Counted from the stretch's first letter, positions 28,921 through 42,289 are shown. The stretch: 64,000 nt of DNA from Prorocentrum cordatum (GCA_963575745.1 CAUYUJ010017805.1:124592-188591), one strand, 5' to 3'. Notes: generated by a model from the sequence alone, not told the origin. Made by a program: numbers and translations.

Positions 28921-29390
28921 GAGGAGGAGGAGGAGGTGGAGGAGGAGGAGGAGGAGGAGGAGGAGGAGGAGGAGGAGGTGAGGAGGAGGAGGAGGAGGAG
29001 GAGGAAGGAGGAGGAGGAGGAGAGGAGGAGGAGTGAGGAGGAGGAGGAGGAGGAGGAGGGAGGAGGAGGAGGAGGAGGAGGAGGAGAGGAGGAGGAGGAG
29101 GAGGAGGAGGAGGAGGAGGAGGAGGAGGAGGGGGGGACACCCCCGGGTAGGTTAGTCCCGGACAGAAACTCGGGAGCAGGCCGGGGCGTCTCAGCGCCCC
29201 GGAGCGCCGCGCCGGCCCCGGGGGGCCGCCAGAGGCGGCGTGGAGGAGGAGGAGGAGAGAAGAGGAGGAGAGGAGGAGGAGGAGGAAAGGAGGGAGAGAG
29301 GGGAGGAGGATGGAGGAGGAGGAGGAGGAGGAGGAGGAGGAGGAGGAGGAGGAGGAGGAGGAGGAGGAGAAGGAGGAGGAGGAGGAGGGG
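28918..29390. repeat. Two GGA microsatellites
   Basis: GGA tracts at 28918-29130 and 29240-29390, with a GC-rich palindromic island between them (GGGGCGTCTCAGCGCCCC). Confidence 0.95.
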
Positions 29391-29651
29391 TGTTAAAGAC
29401 CGCCCTGGACAACTCAGGGGGCCCGTCGAGGCCAGGCAGTGCCACCTGGGGGGGCTCTCCGTGCACAGCCCGAAGCCTTGACGTCAGAGGTCCGGACCTG
29501 CATTCCCGCCGAGGGCCACCAAAGGGACGAACATGGACAACGGAGATCACATGCACGTCGTGATTCTTCGCGACGCGGGGGGGTCGGGGCAGGTGGTTCC
29601 CCCCTTCGCTGCCACGCACCTCAAGGCGCAGATAGCGCGCCCGCGTCCACT
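29391..29651. other. Unassigned DNA with R1-like phrases
   Basis: Phrases such as GTCCGGACCTGCATTCCC and CACGTCGTGATTCTTCGCGA resemble the dispersed R1 repeat. No gene. Confidence 0.5.
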
Positions 29652-29804
29652 TCGTCGTCCTCGTCGTCGTCGTCGTCGTCGTCGCCCTCGTCGCTGTCGT
29701 CGTCGTCGTCGTCGTCGTCGTCCTCGTCATCGTCGTCGTCATCGTCGTCATCGTCGTCGTCCTCGTCGTCCTCGTCATCGTCGTCGTCGTCGTAGTCGTC
29801 CTCG

Positions 29805-29839
<35 letters not shown>

Positions 29840-29842
29840 CTC
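29652..29842. repeat. CGT/CAT microsatellite
   Basis: (TCG)n with TCA variants, about 190 bp; the Asp-rich minus frame is an artefact. Confidence 0.96.
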
Positions 29843-30062
29843 GACCCTCGCACCTGCGCGCGCGCGGCGGGACGGGCGCGGCCCAACGCCCCTTGCGCGA
29901 GCCCTGCGTATCGATCGCCCGCGAGAGGGCGGCGCAGGCGGGCGGGCGCGCGCGCGCGCCCCCCTCCGCGGGCGGAAGGGGCGCGCCCATGGCCGCCGCT
30001 GCCGGGTGCGCCCCGCGGGCGCCACGGGTCCGCACGGGCGCCTCTCTCTCTCTCTCTCTCAC
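29843..30062. other. GC-rich non-coding DNA
   Basis: CpG-dense sequence with GCGCGCGC runs. No supported gene. Confidence 0.5.
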
Positions 30063-30080
30063 TCTCTCTCTCACAATTTA

Positions 30081-30131
<51 letters not shown>

Positions 30132-30265
30132 GTTTGTGCTCTCTATATGCCTCTCTCTCTATATATAGATATGTAGGTGTATATATATATACATATGTGT
30201 ATATATATATGCAAATACACACATATATGTATATATCTATATATATATATATATATATATATGGT
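30040..30265. repeat. CT tract and TA microsatellite
   Basis: (TC)n at 30040-30070, then interrupted (TA)n to 30265. Confidence 0.95.
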
Positions 30266-30299
30266 CGCCCACTGTCATCATACCTGTCTCTTCTCATGC

Positions 30300-30440
30300 T
30301 CTCTCTCTCTCTCTCCCTCCTTCCTCCCCCTCTCCTCCTCCTCCACCTCCTCTTCTTCCTCCTCCTCCTCCTCCTGGGGCCTCCTGGGGCCTCCTGGAGC
30401 TTCCTGGGGCTTCCTGGGACCTCCTGGGGCTTCCCGAGGT
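30300..30440. repeat. CT/CCT tract and CTCCTGGGGC repeats
   Basis: (CT)n and (CCT)n lead into six short units of CCTCCTGGGGC / TTCCTGGGGC. Confidence 0.85.
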
Positions 30441-30810
30441 GAAAGAAGCTGTGTTTCCCAGATTTTCCCGAACTTCCAGGTCTTCCCGGAGACTACCTTG
30501 GTGAAGAACGCTGCGTTTTCCAGATTTCCCTGATTTCCCAAATCTTCCCAGAGACTAATGCGGGATGACGATTAATACAAAGAATGGGAGGAAACGATTA
30601 AAACATAGTTTTCTGGCATTTCTGCACAATTTTCTGACTGGAGGAGAACGATTAAAGAAAATAGTTTCCAGCCCGCGGCCAGTTTTTTCTGATCGTCATC
30701 CCGGGCGCCGCCGCGTGAACACGACCCCCGGTCATTTACTAATCGTCATCCTCCCTGGTGAAAAACACTGTGTTTTCGAGATTTTCCAGATTTTCCAAAT
30801 CCGCCGACCC
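30441..30810. repeat. Degenerate units of the S3 satellite
   Basis: Phrases CCAGATTTTCC, CTTCCCGGAGACTACCTTGG and TGAAGAACGCTG match the array at 31520. Between them (30550-30760) lie two diverged copies of a phrase with CTAATCGTCATCC. Confidence 0.7.
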
Positions 30811-31084
30811 AGTCGGCGTGTGTGAGGGGCTTGTCCGTTCAAGTCGTCATCTCCGTCATTCGTTGGTCGTCGTCTCTGTCGTCCCCTTTCCCTGCCTCCC
30901 CCCTTTCCCTGGGCTCGTCGAAGCTCCCCCCTTTCCCAGGGACATCCTCAGCGCGCCAGCCAAAGCGAAATTGAGCAACGTCGTAATTGAGTCGAAGGGA
31001 AGCCCCTTCCCTTCGATCCCTCTCCCGCCAGGAGGGGGGGGTCGGGGGGGGTCCCGGGGGTGAGGAGGGGGGTCAGACGCGCCC
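30811..31084. other. Unassigned DNA
   Basis: CCCTTTCCC-rich sequence and a G-run (31025-31070). No gene. Confidence 0.45.
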
Positions 31085-31198
31085 CTGGGAGTCCCGGAGC
31101 CCAAAAAAGCGCCAAGACGGGCCAAGAGTGCCCCAAGAGGCCACAAAGACAGTCCAAGAGAACCCCGAATCGCCGAACGATCTGCCCAAGACGTCTTG
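31085..31198. repeat. CCAAG-type short-period repeat (S5), site 1
   Basis: Words such as GCCAAGACGGGCCAAGAGTG and CCCCAAGAGGCC recur every 12-18 bp. Confidence 0.7.
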
Positions 31199-31202
31199 AC
31201 GG

Positions 31203-31266
31203 CCTCCTCCTCCTCCTCCGCCGCCCCGTCCTCCTACTCCTCCTCCTCCTCCTCCTCCTCCTCCTC

Positions 31267-31298
<32 letters not shown>

Positions 31299-31440
31299 TC
31301 TGCTCCCCATCCTCCTGCTCTCCTCTGCCTCCTTCTCCTCCTCTTGCTTCTCCTCCACATCCTTCTCCCCCCTCCTCCTCCCTCATCCACCTCCTCCACC
31401 CTTACTCCACCTCCCACTCATCCTCCTCCCCCCGCCCCCA
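31203..31440. repeat. CCT microsatellite
   Basis: Pyrimidine-rich + strand tract of about 240 bp, becoming degenerate towards 31440. Confidence 0.95.
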
Positions 31441-31519
31441 CCCTCGTTTTCACCTTCGTCGTTCTCAGGGTCCGCGGCACCGGCCGTAAGGCCTTCGCAA
31501 CGTTCCCAGACACGGGCTC

Positions 31520-32290
31520 TTGAAAAACGCCAGAGGCTACCCTGATGAAAAACGCTGTGTTTTCTAGATTTTCCAGATTTTCCAGAAGGACTACCCTGGT
31601 GAAAAACGCAGTGTTTTTCCAGATGTCCCAGGTATTCCCAGACACTGGCTCTTGAAAAACGCTGTGTTTGACAGATTTCCCAAATCTTCCAGATCTTCCC
31701 AGACACGATCCTGGTGAAAAATGTGTGTTCTCCAGATTGTCCAGATCTTCCCAGAGACTACCCTCGTGAAAAACGCAATGTTTTCTATTTTTTTGAAATT
31801 TTCCAGGTTCTCCCACAGACTACCCTGAGCCTGCAGCGTAGTCTCTGGAAAAAACATGGAAAATCTGGAGAACACAACGTTTTGCACCAGGGTAGTCTCT
31901 GGGAAGATCTGGAAAATCTGGATAACACAACGTTTCTCACCAGGGTAGTCTCTGGGAAGACCTGGAAGGCCTGGACAATTTGGAAAACACAGCGTCTTCC
32001 ACCGGGGTAGCCACTGGGAAGATCTGGAAAATCGGTCAAACACAGCGTGTTGCACCAGGGTAGTCTCTGGGAAGATCTGGACAATCTGGAATACATAACG
32101 TTTTTCACCTGGGTAGTCTCTGGGAATATGGAAATATCTGGAACATCGGGAAACACACATTGTGTTTCACCTGGGTAGTCTCTGGGAATATCTGGAATAT
32201 CAGGAACATCTGGGAACACATATTGTTTTTGATCTGGGTAGTCTCTGGAAAGATCTAGGATATTTGGAACATCTGGAACACACAACGTTG
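31520..32290. repeat. S3 satellite with an orientation switch
   Basis: From 31520 to about 31825 the units read TTTTCCAGATCTTCCCAGAG, ACTACCCTGGTGAAAAACG. From about 31838 to 32290 they read as the reverse complement: CGTTTTTCACCAGGGTAGTC, TCTGGGAAGATCTGG. Unit spacing is 51-64 bp with about five units before the switch and seven or eight after. The switch is at GCCTGCAGCGTAG. Confidence 0.95.
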
Positions 32291-32419
32291 TTTCAATACC
32301 ACCCTCTGCATCGATCCCTTCCTCTTTTTATGTTCTCTCTGTCTCTCGGTGTTTCTCTTTCTCTGTTTTCTTTGTTTCTCTCTCTCTCTCTCTCCTCTCC
32401 TCCTCTCCCTCTGTGGTGA
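32291..32419. repeat. TC-rich spacer
   Basis: TCTCTGTCTC and TTTCTCTC words, about 130 bp, between two satellites. Confidence 0.8.
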
Positions 32420-33815
32420 GGGTTCCTGCTGTGAGGCTTTCCATTCGAATCCCGCAAAGTGTTCCTGCTGTGAGGCTTTCCACTAGAATCCCTTTAGCGG
32501 CGCTTTCCGCAGCGTTTCTTCTGTGAGGCCTTCCAATAAAATTCCTTTGGGGGTGTTTCCCAGAGGATGCCGATTGTGAAAGTTTCCCATCGGATCCCTC
32601 TGTGGCGCTTTCCAAAGGGTTCCGATTGTGAGGCTTTCCACCAGAATTCCTCTGTGGTGCTGTCCAAAAGAATCCTGTTGAGAAGCTTTACCATATAATC
32701 CCTCTGTGGTGCTTTCCAAAGGGTTCCGCTTGTGAGGCTTTCCAATGGAACTCCTTCGTGGTGCTTTCCAGAGGGTTCCGATTGTGAGGTTTTCCCATCG
32801 AGTCCCCCTGTGTGTTTTCCAAAAAGGATACCGATTGTGATCCTTTCCAATAAAATGACTTCGGGGTGCTTTTCGCAAGAATCCTGCTGGGAGGCTTTCC
32901 AATCGAATTATTCTACGGTGCTTTCTGACGGATTCCGGTTGAGCGTCTTTCCAATGCAACGCCTTCGTGGTGCTTTCCAACGGGATCCTGTTGTGCGGCT
33001 TTCCAGCATGATCCCTCTGTGGTGCTTCCCAAGAAGGATTCCGATTGTGAGGCTTTCCACTAGAATACCTCTGCGGTGCTTTCCAAAGAATTCCGATTGT
33101 GAGGCTTTCCAATCGAATCCCTCTGTGGTGCTCTCTAAAAGAATCCTGTTGAGAGGCTTTCAAATGGAACTCGTTTGTGGTGTTTTGCACGGGGGTCCTG
33201 TCGTGAGGCTTTCACATGGAATCCTTCTGTTGCGTTTTCCAACGGAGTCCGATTGTGACGCTTTCCAATGGAAGCCTTTTTGTGGAGCTTTCCAACAGAT
33301 TTCCTTTGTGACGCTTTCCAATGGGAGCCGTGTGTAGCATTTTCCGAAGGGTTTTTGTTGTAAGGCTTTCCAATCGAATGCATTTGTGGTGTTTTCCCAA
33401 AGGTCCTTGCTGTGAGGCTTTCCAATCGATTCCTTGTGGGGTCCTTTCCACATGGATCTTGTTGGGAGGCTGCACAATAGAATCCCGCCGTGGTGATTTC
33501 CAACAAATTCCCGATTGTGAGGTGTTCCAATCAAATCCCTTTGTGGTGTTTTGCAAAGGCATCCTGTTGTGAGACTTCCCAATCGAATCCCCCTGTTGTG
33601 CTTTCCTCAAGATTCGTGTTGTGAGGCATTCCACTCGAATCTCCCTGTAATGCTTTCCAATGGGTCCCGCTTGTGAAGCCTTCCAGTAAATTCTCTGTGG
33701 TGTTCTCCAAAGGAATCCCGGTGAGACGTTTTCAATTTTTCTTGAAAAACAAATTCCTGTTGTGAGGCTTTCAAATGGAATCCCTTTGTGGTGTTTTCCA
33801 AAGGATTCCGACTGT
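32420..33815. repeat. 52-bp satellite (S4), about 26 units
   Basis: Units read TTGTGAGGCTTTCCAATCGA, ATCCCTCTGTGGTGCTTTCC, AAAGGATTCCG. TGTGAGGC recurs near 32470, 32523, 32575, 32627, 32731 and 32784, so the period is 52-53 bp. Frames on both strands stay open for more than 200 codons because the unit lacks stops in most phases. The peptide reads KPHNR / ESLT repeats. Confidence 0.95.
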
Positions 33816-34180
33816 GAAAGAGAGGGAGAGAGAGAGAGAGAGAGAGCTGCGAGGACACACATATACGAAGGCCCGAAAAAAAAACAATGTAGGAATGGAT
33901 GGTAAGGAGGATAATGAAAGGAATCCGGAGAATGGGGAGGGGACGGCGAATGAGGAGGCGAATGAAGAGAATGAGAAAAAAAGATAATGACCAATATTGA
34001 TGGGACGGCTGAGGGTGAGGGGAATGTGGAGAAAGATAATGAGGAATAGTGTTGAGAATGGCGAAGAGGATGAGGATGATGAAAGCAAAAAGGACGGGGA
34101 GAAGGATGAGGAGGCGAATGAAGAGGAAGAGGGCACGAGAAGAGGCGAAAGGTCTGATGACAGGGGGCGATCATACACCT
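33816..34180. repeat. GA tract and degenerate GA/GAT-rich DNA
   Basis: (GA)n at 33818-33846, then purine-rich GAATGAGGA/GATGAGGA words to 34165. Confidence 0.8.
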
Positions 34181-34320
34181 ACATATATATATATATGTAT
34201 ATTCATATATACATAGATATAACTATACACGCATATATACATATATATGTATATGTATATGTATGTATGTATGTATATATATACATGGCTCTCTCTCTCT
34301 GGCTCTCTCTCTCTGTTTTT
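34181..34320. repeat. TA/TGTA and CT microsatellites
   Basis: (TA)n and (TATG)n to about 34290, then (CT)n. Confidence 0.92.
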
Positions 34321-34834
34321 TGTTCCTCCTTCTCAACTGTTGAATTGTTCGTGTTCCCAGCTGAGGCCACGGCGAAATCGCTGCTGGACCCAGGTAGAAG
34401 GCGACGCTGAGTGGGGGAGGTGCCAGAGAGGACCGCGCCCCAATGGGCCAAGGCAGGGGCATTGCAGAGCCGAGGCCTGCCTGTAGCAGGCAGACTGTGC
34501 ACGCTAGGGGGCCTTGTCGCACAGAGCAGCGGCGCAGAAAAATGGCGACCTCGCCTCGGCGAGCGCCGCTTTGGGGAGGGGGGGGGGCTTCGCAATTTCC
34601 TTTCGGAGCGCCCGCTGTGCCCCCCCCCCCCCCGCGCGGATCGACCCTCGGCTCAGCCGCCTCAGAGGGCACCGGTGGACTGTGCAGCACAGGCGCCCCT
34701 GGTGCTCACCGCGGCCACCCGGCTCAGGCCCGCGCCGTCCAAACGACAGCGCAGCCCAGAGCAGGTCCGACGGGGGCAGCATGAGAATTCGGGAGGACGG
34801 GAAAAATAACCATCCCCGTACTCAACGCGCAGAG
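34321..34834. other. GC-rich unassigned DNA
   Basis: No domain-bearing ORF. Contains a C-run at 34620-34633. Confidence 0.45.
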
Positions 34835-35500
34835 GATATGCGGCCCCCATGAGCAGCGGGCGCCGCAGGACGGGAATGCCACCGGCGCCCTGCGGCCGCG
34901 CGGCAGGACGGAATGGGCGGGGCACGGCGGCGCAAAAGGCGGCCAGCGACGCCCGCCTGGCGGGGCCCCATCGGCCCGAGTTCCAAGGCTGGCTGCGCAT
35001 CACCAGCACCGCTAAACAGGACGACGCGCAACCCCCAGATCGAGCCCGCCGCGAGACCAAGCCGCGACGCAACGAGACAGAGCGGCATTCCTGAGCAACT
35101 GTCGCTGCAGGGGGTAATTTACCTCCAGCGCCCCGCGGCCGCGCAAGCAGGAATATTTGAAAAAGCGCGCGGCAGTGAAAAGGGCGACCAGCAACGGCTG
35201 CCTGGCGGAACCCCGCAGCCAGAGTTCCAGGGCTGGCTGTGTAGCCGGCGCCGTCGAGCAAAACGAAACAAACCCCGCGTCGAACCCGCCGCGCGTGCCC
35301 GCGACCGACATGGCAAATCATGCGGCCCCCTGCGCACCTGTCACCGCAGGGGGGGGGGTGCCTCCAGCGCCCCGCGGCCGTGCAGATTGGAGGGGGCGGG
35401 CGCGCGCGCGGCGGCGAAAAGGGCGGCCGCTGGGGCCCCGGATCGAACCCGCCGCGCAGGTCCAGGGGCCGCAGCAGAAAACAGACTGCGCCCGATAGGG
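34835..35500. repeat. Three diverged tandem units of about 180-250 bp
   Basis: Each unit holds C.GCGCCC.GCGGCCG, then AAAAGGCGGCCAG/AAAAGGGCG.CC, GAGTTCCA.GGCTGGCTG, and a GA.CCCGCCGCG box. Landmarks fall at about 34880/35130/35375 and 34978/35222. The 340-residue minus frame across it shows the matching peptide repeats, so I treat it as repeat translation. Confidence 0.7.
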
Positions 35501-35999
35501 TGTGAGAGTAACGCATGAAAAGAAAAGCATGCGCGCGAGCAGTCTGAGCCTGCGGAGCGCCCCCCCCCGCCCCGGCCCCCCACCGCCATCGTCGGACAGA
35601 TCCGAAGAAAGAGAATGGGGGGACTGGCCGCCCAGTCCGTGCCAGGAAGACCCGCGGGCGTCCAGCTGTCGGTCCCCCTCGCATCGAAATCCTGCCGCGC
35701 TAGCGGCAGCTTGGATGGGCGAAGCGCATTTTTTTCCGCTGCGCGCTGCCCCTCCGCCGCAGAGGGAAGCGCAAGGCAGGGTGTCCCTGGCGGGGGCTCT
35801 GGGCTCGAGTTGAAGGCGAATCGACGATGCTGCGAGACAAATTGGGGCGCTTGCCCCGACAAATTTTGGACCGCACCCTCCGACCGAACGCGGTGGGGGG
35901 ATTGCATTTAGCCTTTGAAGAAACTATCCGGCCGTGGGAGCTGCACGCGTGACATCTAGTGCGCACGATGAACGCGGCTCCATCGCTGCGCGGCAACAG
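35501..35999. other. Unassigned DNA
   Basis: GC-rich and then mixed sequence, no gene recognised. Confidence 0.45.
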
Positions 36000-36252
36000 G
36001 ATACAATTACGGCCAAATTCGACGAATGCTTGGGAATCGATGGAAACCGAGCCAACACACCTGCCCGGGGGTGGTCTCCTGGGCCAGCGCTTCTTACTGA
36101 TGCGCCAACAGGTGCCGCGACATCAAAAGGTGTCAAAACACGCCGAAACGCGCGGCGTTACGTGAACATCATCCTTAGGCTGCTTGGGGGCAGGGGGTTT
36201 TCTACCTGGCCGAACTCGCGCAGGGGCTGCCTAAGCGGCTGCAGCTTCATAC

Positions 36253-36757
36253 TCAACGGGCAAAAGGCCCTCGCATACATGATTTCGAAATCAATATGAG
36301 CAGAGACTTCGGGGTCGGGCAGGGGGTTGCGGGAGCGAGCAAACTGGGCAGCTCGGTTCGCAACATCGTTCCCCCCCGCAGCAAACGAAGCTCATCGGAC
36401 AAACTGGGGTCATCGGCACTCTGGTGGGCACGAACACGTGGCGCGCTCTGGCCGAAACGGAAAGGCGGATGGGAGCGAGCCTGCAACAAATGTCCAGCAT
36501 GCGAGCGCTTGTCAGAAACCTCGATATCCGGGGGGGGGGGCATGGGGACCTGCAGCACTCTTACAATCGCTGCGTTTATCGCTGTTGCATGTCATTAGCT
36601 GTATAGCGGCAAGATGTGCAAAACATTCGCCAGCTTGTGGGGTTTGCGGGAGGTGAGACCACATGGGCCAACGACCCTGCAAACAACGCGTGGCCCGTCG
36701 AACAACGCGACACTCCACGAGCCACGATTCATCTCGCGCGCAAACAGGTGGGTGCAA
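36253..36757 (-). pseudogene. RNase H-like end of LINE-2 ORF2
   Basis: The minus frame 36757-36512 has WSHLPQTPQAGECFAHLAAI, which resembles the block with the second acidic residue (..Q...xAExxA) of the RNase H domains in this LINE lineage. The next frame (36558-36253) carries PFRFGQSAPRVRAHQSADDP where the final part of the domain would lie. First-strand Asp and final Asp cannot be named with certainty. The assignment rests on the TPQAGE block and on its place after the CCHC-like motif. Confidence 0.5.
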
Positions 36758-37250
36758 GACCCATCTACAAAAATCTGGCCTGGGAAATTCTCAGGGCGGG
36801 TTGGGGGCGCGGCGGCGGCGGCGCGGCGGTGGTGGCGGTGGGGTTAGGGGGGGGGCTCAACATGCCAACGCAACTCCCAAGTCCATTCGTCCATGTGCGC
36901 ATTGGGGGGAGGGGGGCCTGGGTGGGGAAAGGCTCCATGTGGGAGGAGGAAGGGCTTGTCGACTCCCTGGGGCGCGAATCCGATGGCTCCCTCAACTTAG
37001 ACAGAGGGGGCAAAATCTCTGCGGGCGTCATCGCACTCGGGGCACAGCCAAAACCGATGAAACATGCCATCTGTGGGTGCACCGCGCTTCTCGCAGCCAG
37101 CTGGGAACCTGTAGCCTTTGCTGCGGGCAGCGGTGCGAGTCCAGAGAGCTTCCCCAGCAGCGGCGCGAAGCGCGCCCTTCTCCAAAGGCGTGAGTTTCTT
37201 CGGGGGCGAGACGAGCACGAACCGCGTCGTAAGACAGACGGTGGGCAAAG

Positions 37251-38120
<870 letters not shown>

Positions 38121-38228
38121 TGCCGAAGGTTGGGGGGACAGGAGGCCAAGGGACTAATGGGATTTTCGCCCATGGGCTCCTGAATACGTTAACCCACTTG
38201 CTTCGATGAAAAGATTGAGACCGCCCTG

Positions 38229-39009
38229 TCAGGCGATAGGGCGGCCCCAATCATAGGTGGCCCCCTCCGCCTGCTGGGCGCCAATAACTATGCCACCCAC
38301 CACAATTGCATCTGGGCCGACAGCCGAAATCGACGAGTTATCGACGCATTGCTTGAAATCGTCAACTGGGGGACAAGCGATCTGGTCCAGAACTCCGACG
38401 CACTTGATTCTGATCATGGTGGTGGCTAGCGGGCAACTGGCAATAATGCCGGACTCGGCGTCAGCAGCCGAGGAGAGCAGTTCACCCGAGGCCACGTATC
38501 TGGCGCAGGAGTAAGCGGCCATGGCAAGACGAGAAACTCCCAGATGGAAACAGAGCGTAGCGCATCTCTCCGCGTGAGGAGCAAGAGCGAGGGTCTCGTC
38601 GTACTTCACGGGATCCCACTAGCGATTCGCAACATGCTGGCCGCTGGCAACTCCCCCATTCCGGAGCAACCAAGTGTCTCCATGCCGCGTCTGCCGCTCC
38701 AGTCCCCGATCCTCCAGCAAACCGAGGCCGAACATGCTCGAGCCCCCGCGCGCTGGCTATCGAGCGCATAGCTTTGGCCCGCGCGCGGCCAAGCGAGCAG
38801 GACACGCCGATCGGCCTGGCGCCAGTGGGGATCTTGGGGGCGAGGCGGAGGACCACGTCGGCGATTTGTTTAGGGAGTAACCACGGGACCTCCATGATTT
38901 GGAACAGCATGAGAACGCGCCAAATCCCATCGTCAGATAGCCAACCGAAATGCCGAACGCGGAAACCGCCATGCGCAACTGCAGAGTAAAGCTCGCAGCT
39001 GAAGCACAT
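38229..39009 (-). pseudogene. Reverse transcriptase of LINE-2
   Basis: Two minus frames form the palm. 39009-38482: MEVPWLLPKQIADVVLRLAP then KIPTGARPIGVSCSLGRARA, matching the LPKxxGxxRPIxLxxxLxR block. 38609-38229: MKYDETLALAPHAER (first palm Asp strand), LGVSRLAMAAYSCARYVASG, SGIIASCPLATTMIRIKCVG (the GxxxGCxxAT block), then DDFKQCVDNSSISAVG, where CVDN occupies the YxDD site with Asn for the second Asp. These substitutions and the frame change between 38609 and 38482 show it is inactive. Confidence 0.75.
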
Positions 39010-39281
39010 CTTGCGGAACTAGGCCAAGTCTAATTCTGGCAAGGCGCCCGCTGGCGCAGAAGAAGAGACAGGCTGTGGCGGCAACGAAGGAAGACGTCCA
39101 TAGCTGCTGAAACTTGCGGGCCTCGTGGCTCAAGGCGCTTTGCGGGTCGCTGGCCAGACGCCCGTCGCGGGCGAGGGCCGTGCGAGCCTGCCGAGCAACG
39201 GGTGGTTTAGCAAACGCATGAACATTCTTGCCACCCTGATCGAAACCCTTCAAAATCCGGACCCTCCAGGGGGCCGAAACG

Positions 39282-40472
39282 TCAGCACGAGCGGTTTTGA
39301 ATCTCTCGCCGGGCGCAAACTGGGCCCAGGAGTGGAGCCCCGCAACCCTGAGGCCCAGGCTGAGCACATCCTGAACGCGAGACGAATCGAATGCCAGACG
39401 CAGCGCCGACGGGGGGCCTGATGGCGCAGAACGGCGGCAGGGATGGCGAAGCCATTCGAGATAGTTCGCTAAAGGCCCTGGTGAGACGGGTGCTGGATGG
39501 CAGCTCGAAGCGCTTGCGCAGTCTTCCAGAGCCACCTGACAGCCGAAAGTGAGGGGCGCCTGGGCCCCTGGGCACTTCGAGCGCAAACCAACTGCCAGAC
39601 CGCGCGGGGGGGGGCTCAGACCGAGAACCGCAAACGGGAAGGTCGACTCCCGCCGCTTCCGCGCACCCCCGCTCGGCCCCCGCAGCCCAGAGGGAGCGGG
39701 GAGAGGAGAGGAGAGACTGAGTGGGCACCCCGCCCCCAGCAAGGGCCGCCTCGTGGCCTCGATCGAGCAAGTCCCGAACCTTAGCGCGCGGGGGGGGCGG
39801 GCCCGTCGGACCAATCATCCGACCCGCAGGGGTCTTGGGGGGCCTCGCCCAAGTCATCTCTCTCAAGTTCCCAATTTGAAGCCAGAGGGTGAGCCTGATC
39901 GGCCAATGCGCGGAGATCTCGGCACCATGGAGACCATCCACCCGAGCAACCGAGCGCGCGGCACTGCTGAGGCCGCGGTTACAGAGGACAAATTCGCCCA
40001 TCTCTAACCCGCCATTGGCACTGCGCGCGCCGGCGCAGTCGGGGCACATCAGACGACCGCCACATTCTTTAGAGAAGCCGTGGTCGCGAAGCGCTGATGG
40101 CGGCACGTTGAAGTCGCCGCCCCGCATCCACGGATGGGGGGTGGAGCCGACTGCAGCGCCAGCGCCTGCAAGCAAATTAAACTTATAATCAGACATGCCC
40201 TGGCCGTCATAGATGTAAGCCGATGCAGCGCGCAAATCGACGTCACCAAAGATACAAACTATACCTGGAACCAGCCGATTGGGTTCGGGATAATGAACAC
40301 CCGTGTTTGCCTGAAGGCGCAGGAGGGATCTCGTGAAGATCGCCACTCCGCCGTGAAACCCTTGCCCTTCCCTGGGAGATGCCGGGCCACGGAGGGGCCG
40401 CCGCCCTCTGCGCGTGCACCACTGGCTAGCCTCGTCGACGCGCTCAAAGGAAACCAGATGATGCTCTTGCAT
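39282..40472 (-). pseudogene. AP-type endonuclease of LINE-2 ORF2
   Basis: The first 200 residues of this 396-residue frame form an exonuclease-endonuclease-phosphatase domain: GGVAIFTRSLLRLQ (strand after the catalytic Glu block), VCIFGDVDLRAASAYIYDGQ, PHPWMRGGDFNVPPSALRDH (the GDFN motif with metal-binding Asp and Asn) and EISAHWPIRLTLWLQ (the S-D/x-HxP motif, with catalytic His). The enzyme nicks the target DNA to prime reverse transcription. The N-terminal Glu motif lies before the open frame. Beyond about residue 220 the sequence is Pro/Ser-rich and probably off-frame. Confidence 0.8.
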
Positions 40473-40495
40473 CAGGACAAGATGAGCGGAGGCGC

Positions 40496-41198
40496 CTAAT
40501 GGACAATTCTTCCCCGAGCCCCACCCTGAGACATTGGCCGTTCGAAAGAAGGCGCCAGAGAGTCCCTGGGCCCGTCGGAAGAACTAGGAGGGGGAGGGTC
40601 GAAGGAGGTCAGAGGGCGGGCAACTGGGGGGGCTCCAGGAGGGGCTCCAATGATGCTTGAAGCCCAAGCCTTGGCCCAGTGAAATCGCAGCCAGAACTTA
40701 GCGATCCCACGGGAGAGCGAAGCCCATGGGCCACTGCCATGAAGTGGAGCGCCCCCCATGAGGCGCCGGCGGCAGGCTCGACGCCGGCGGGGGGGGCAGG
40801 ATTGGGAGACAGTGCGATCCTAGCGGCATCGGCACGGAACTTGGCCTTGGCTGCGCGCGCTTCGGCCTCGGTCGGGGCAGGAGCCGTTGGCGACGATGGG
40901 GTAGCTGACGAAGAAGACGTGGAAGCGTCTGACGCCGTGGCGGGCTGGCCTCCACCTGTCTCCGATCCGCTGGCTGGGGGCGTCGGGGCCTGAACCGCCG
41001 ATGGGGCGCCAGCTGCCGCGCCGTCGCCACCTGTCCCAGTGAGTCTCTTCTATGCGACCCGAGCGAAAAGTTTAGCGTGATCTTCGCGGGCCAAGCGCGC
41101 CTTGGCAGCTGCTGTGTCGGCCGACTCCTGGGCCTCGGCGGAGAAATCCGCCGATCCGGCGTGTGAGTTTCTGAGAGCGTGGGCTTGAACTCGCTCAA
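40496..41198 (-). pseudogene. C-terminal part of LINE-2 ORF1 (uncertain)
   Basis: A stretch upstream of the endonuclease with Pro/Ser/Ala-rich frames (GAPPGAPPVARPLTSFDPPP). A short phrase, IAKFWLRFHWAKAWASS, looks coding. No domain is recognised. It is called ORF1 only because it lies between the ORF1 coiled coil and ORF2. Confidence 0.3.
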
Positions 41199-41199
41199 G

Positions 41200-42200
<1,001 letters not shown>

Positions 42201-42289
42201 GAGCGCCCTGGATCGGCGGCACTGGCCGGAGGCCACTACAATCGCACTCCTCGCTGACAAGCTTGCCGAGCGACCCTAAGGAGATCGGC

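Noticed and set aside
29621-30025. Asp-rich acidic protein
   Set aside because: Translation of the CGT/CAT tract.
32483-34174. 235- and 320-residue minus ORFs with KPHNR/ESLT repeats
   Set aside because: Frames through the 52-bp satellite; a period not divisible by three with open frames in both strands argues for an array, not a repeat protein.
34662-35684. 340-residue minus ORF
   Set aside because: Its peptide repeats follow the three diverged tandem DNA units; low-complexity Arg/Ala/Gly composition on a GC-rich strand.
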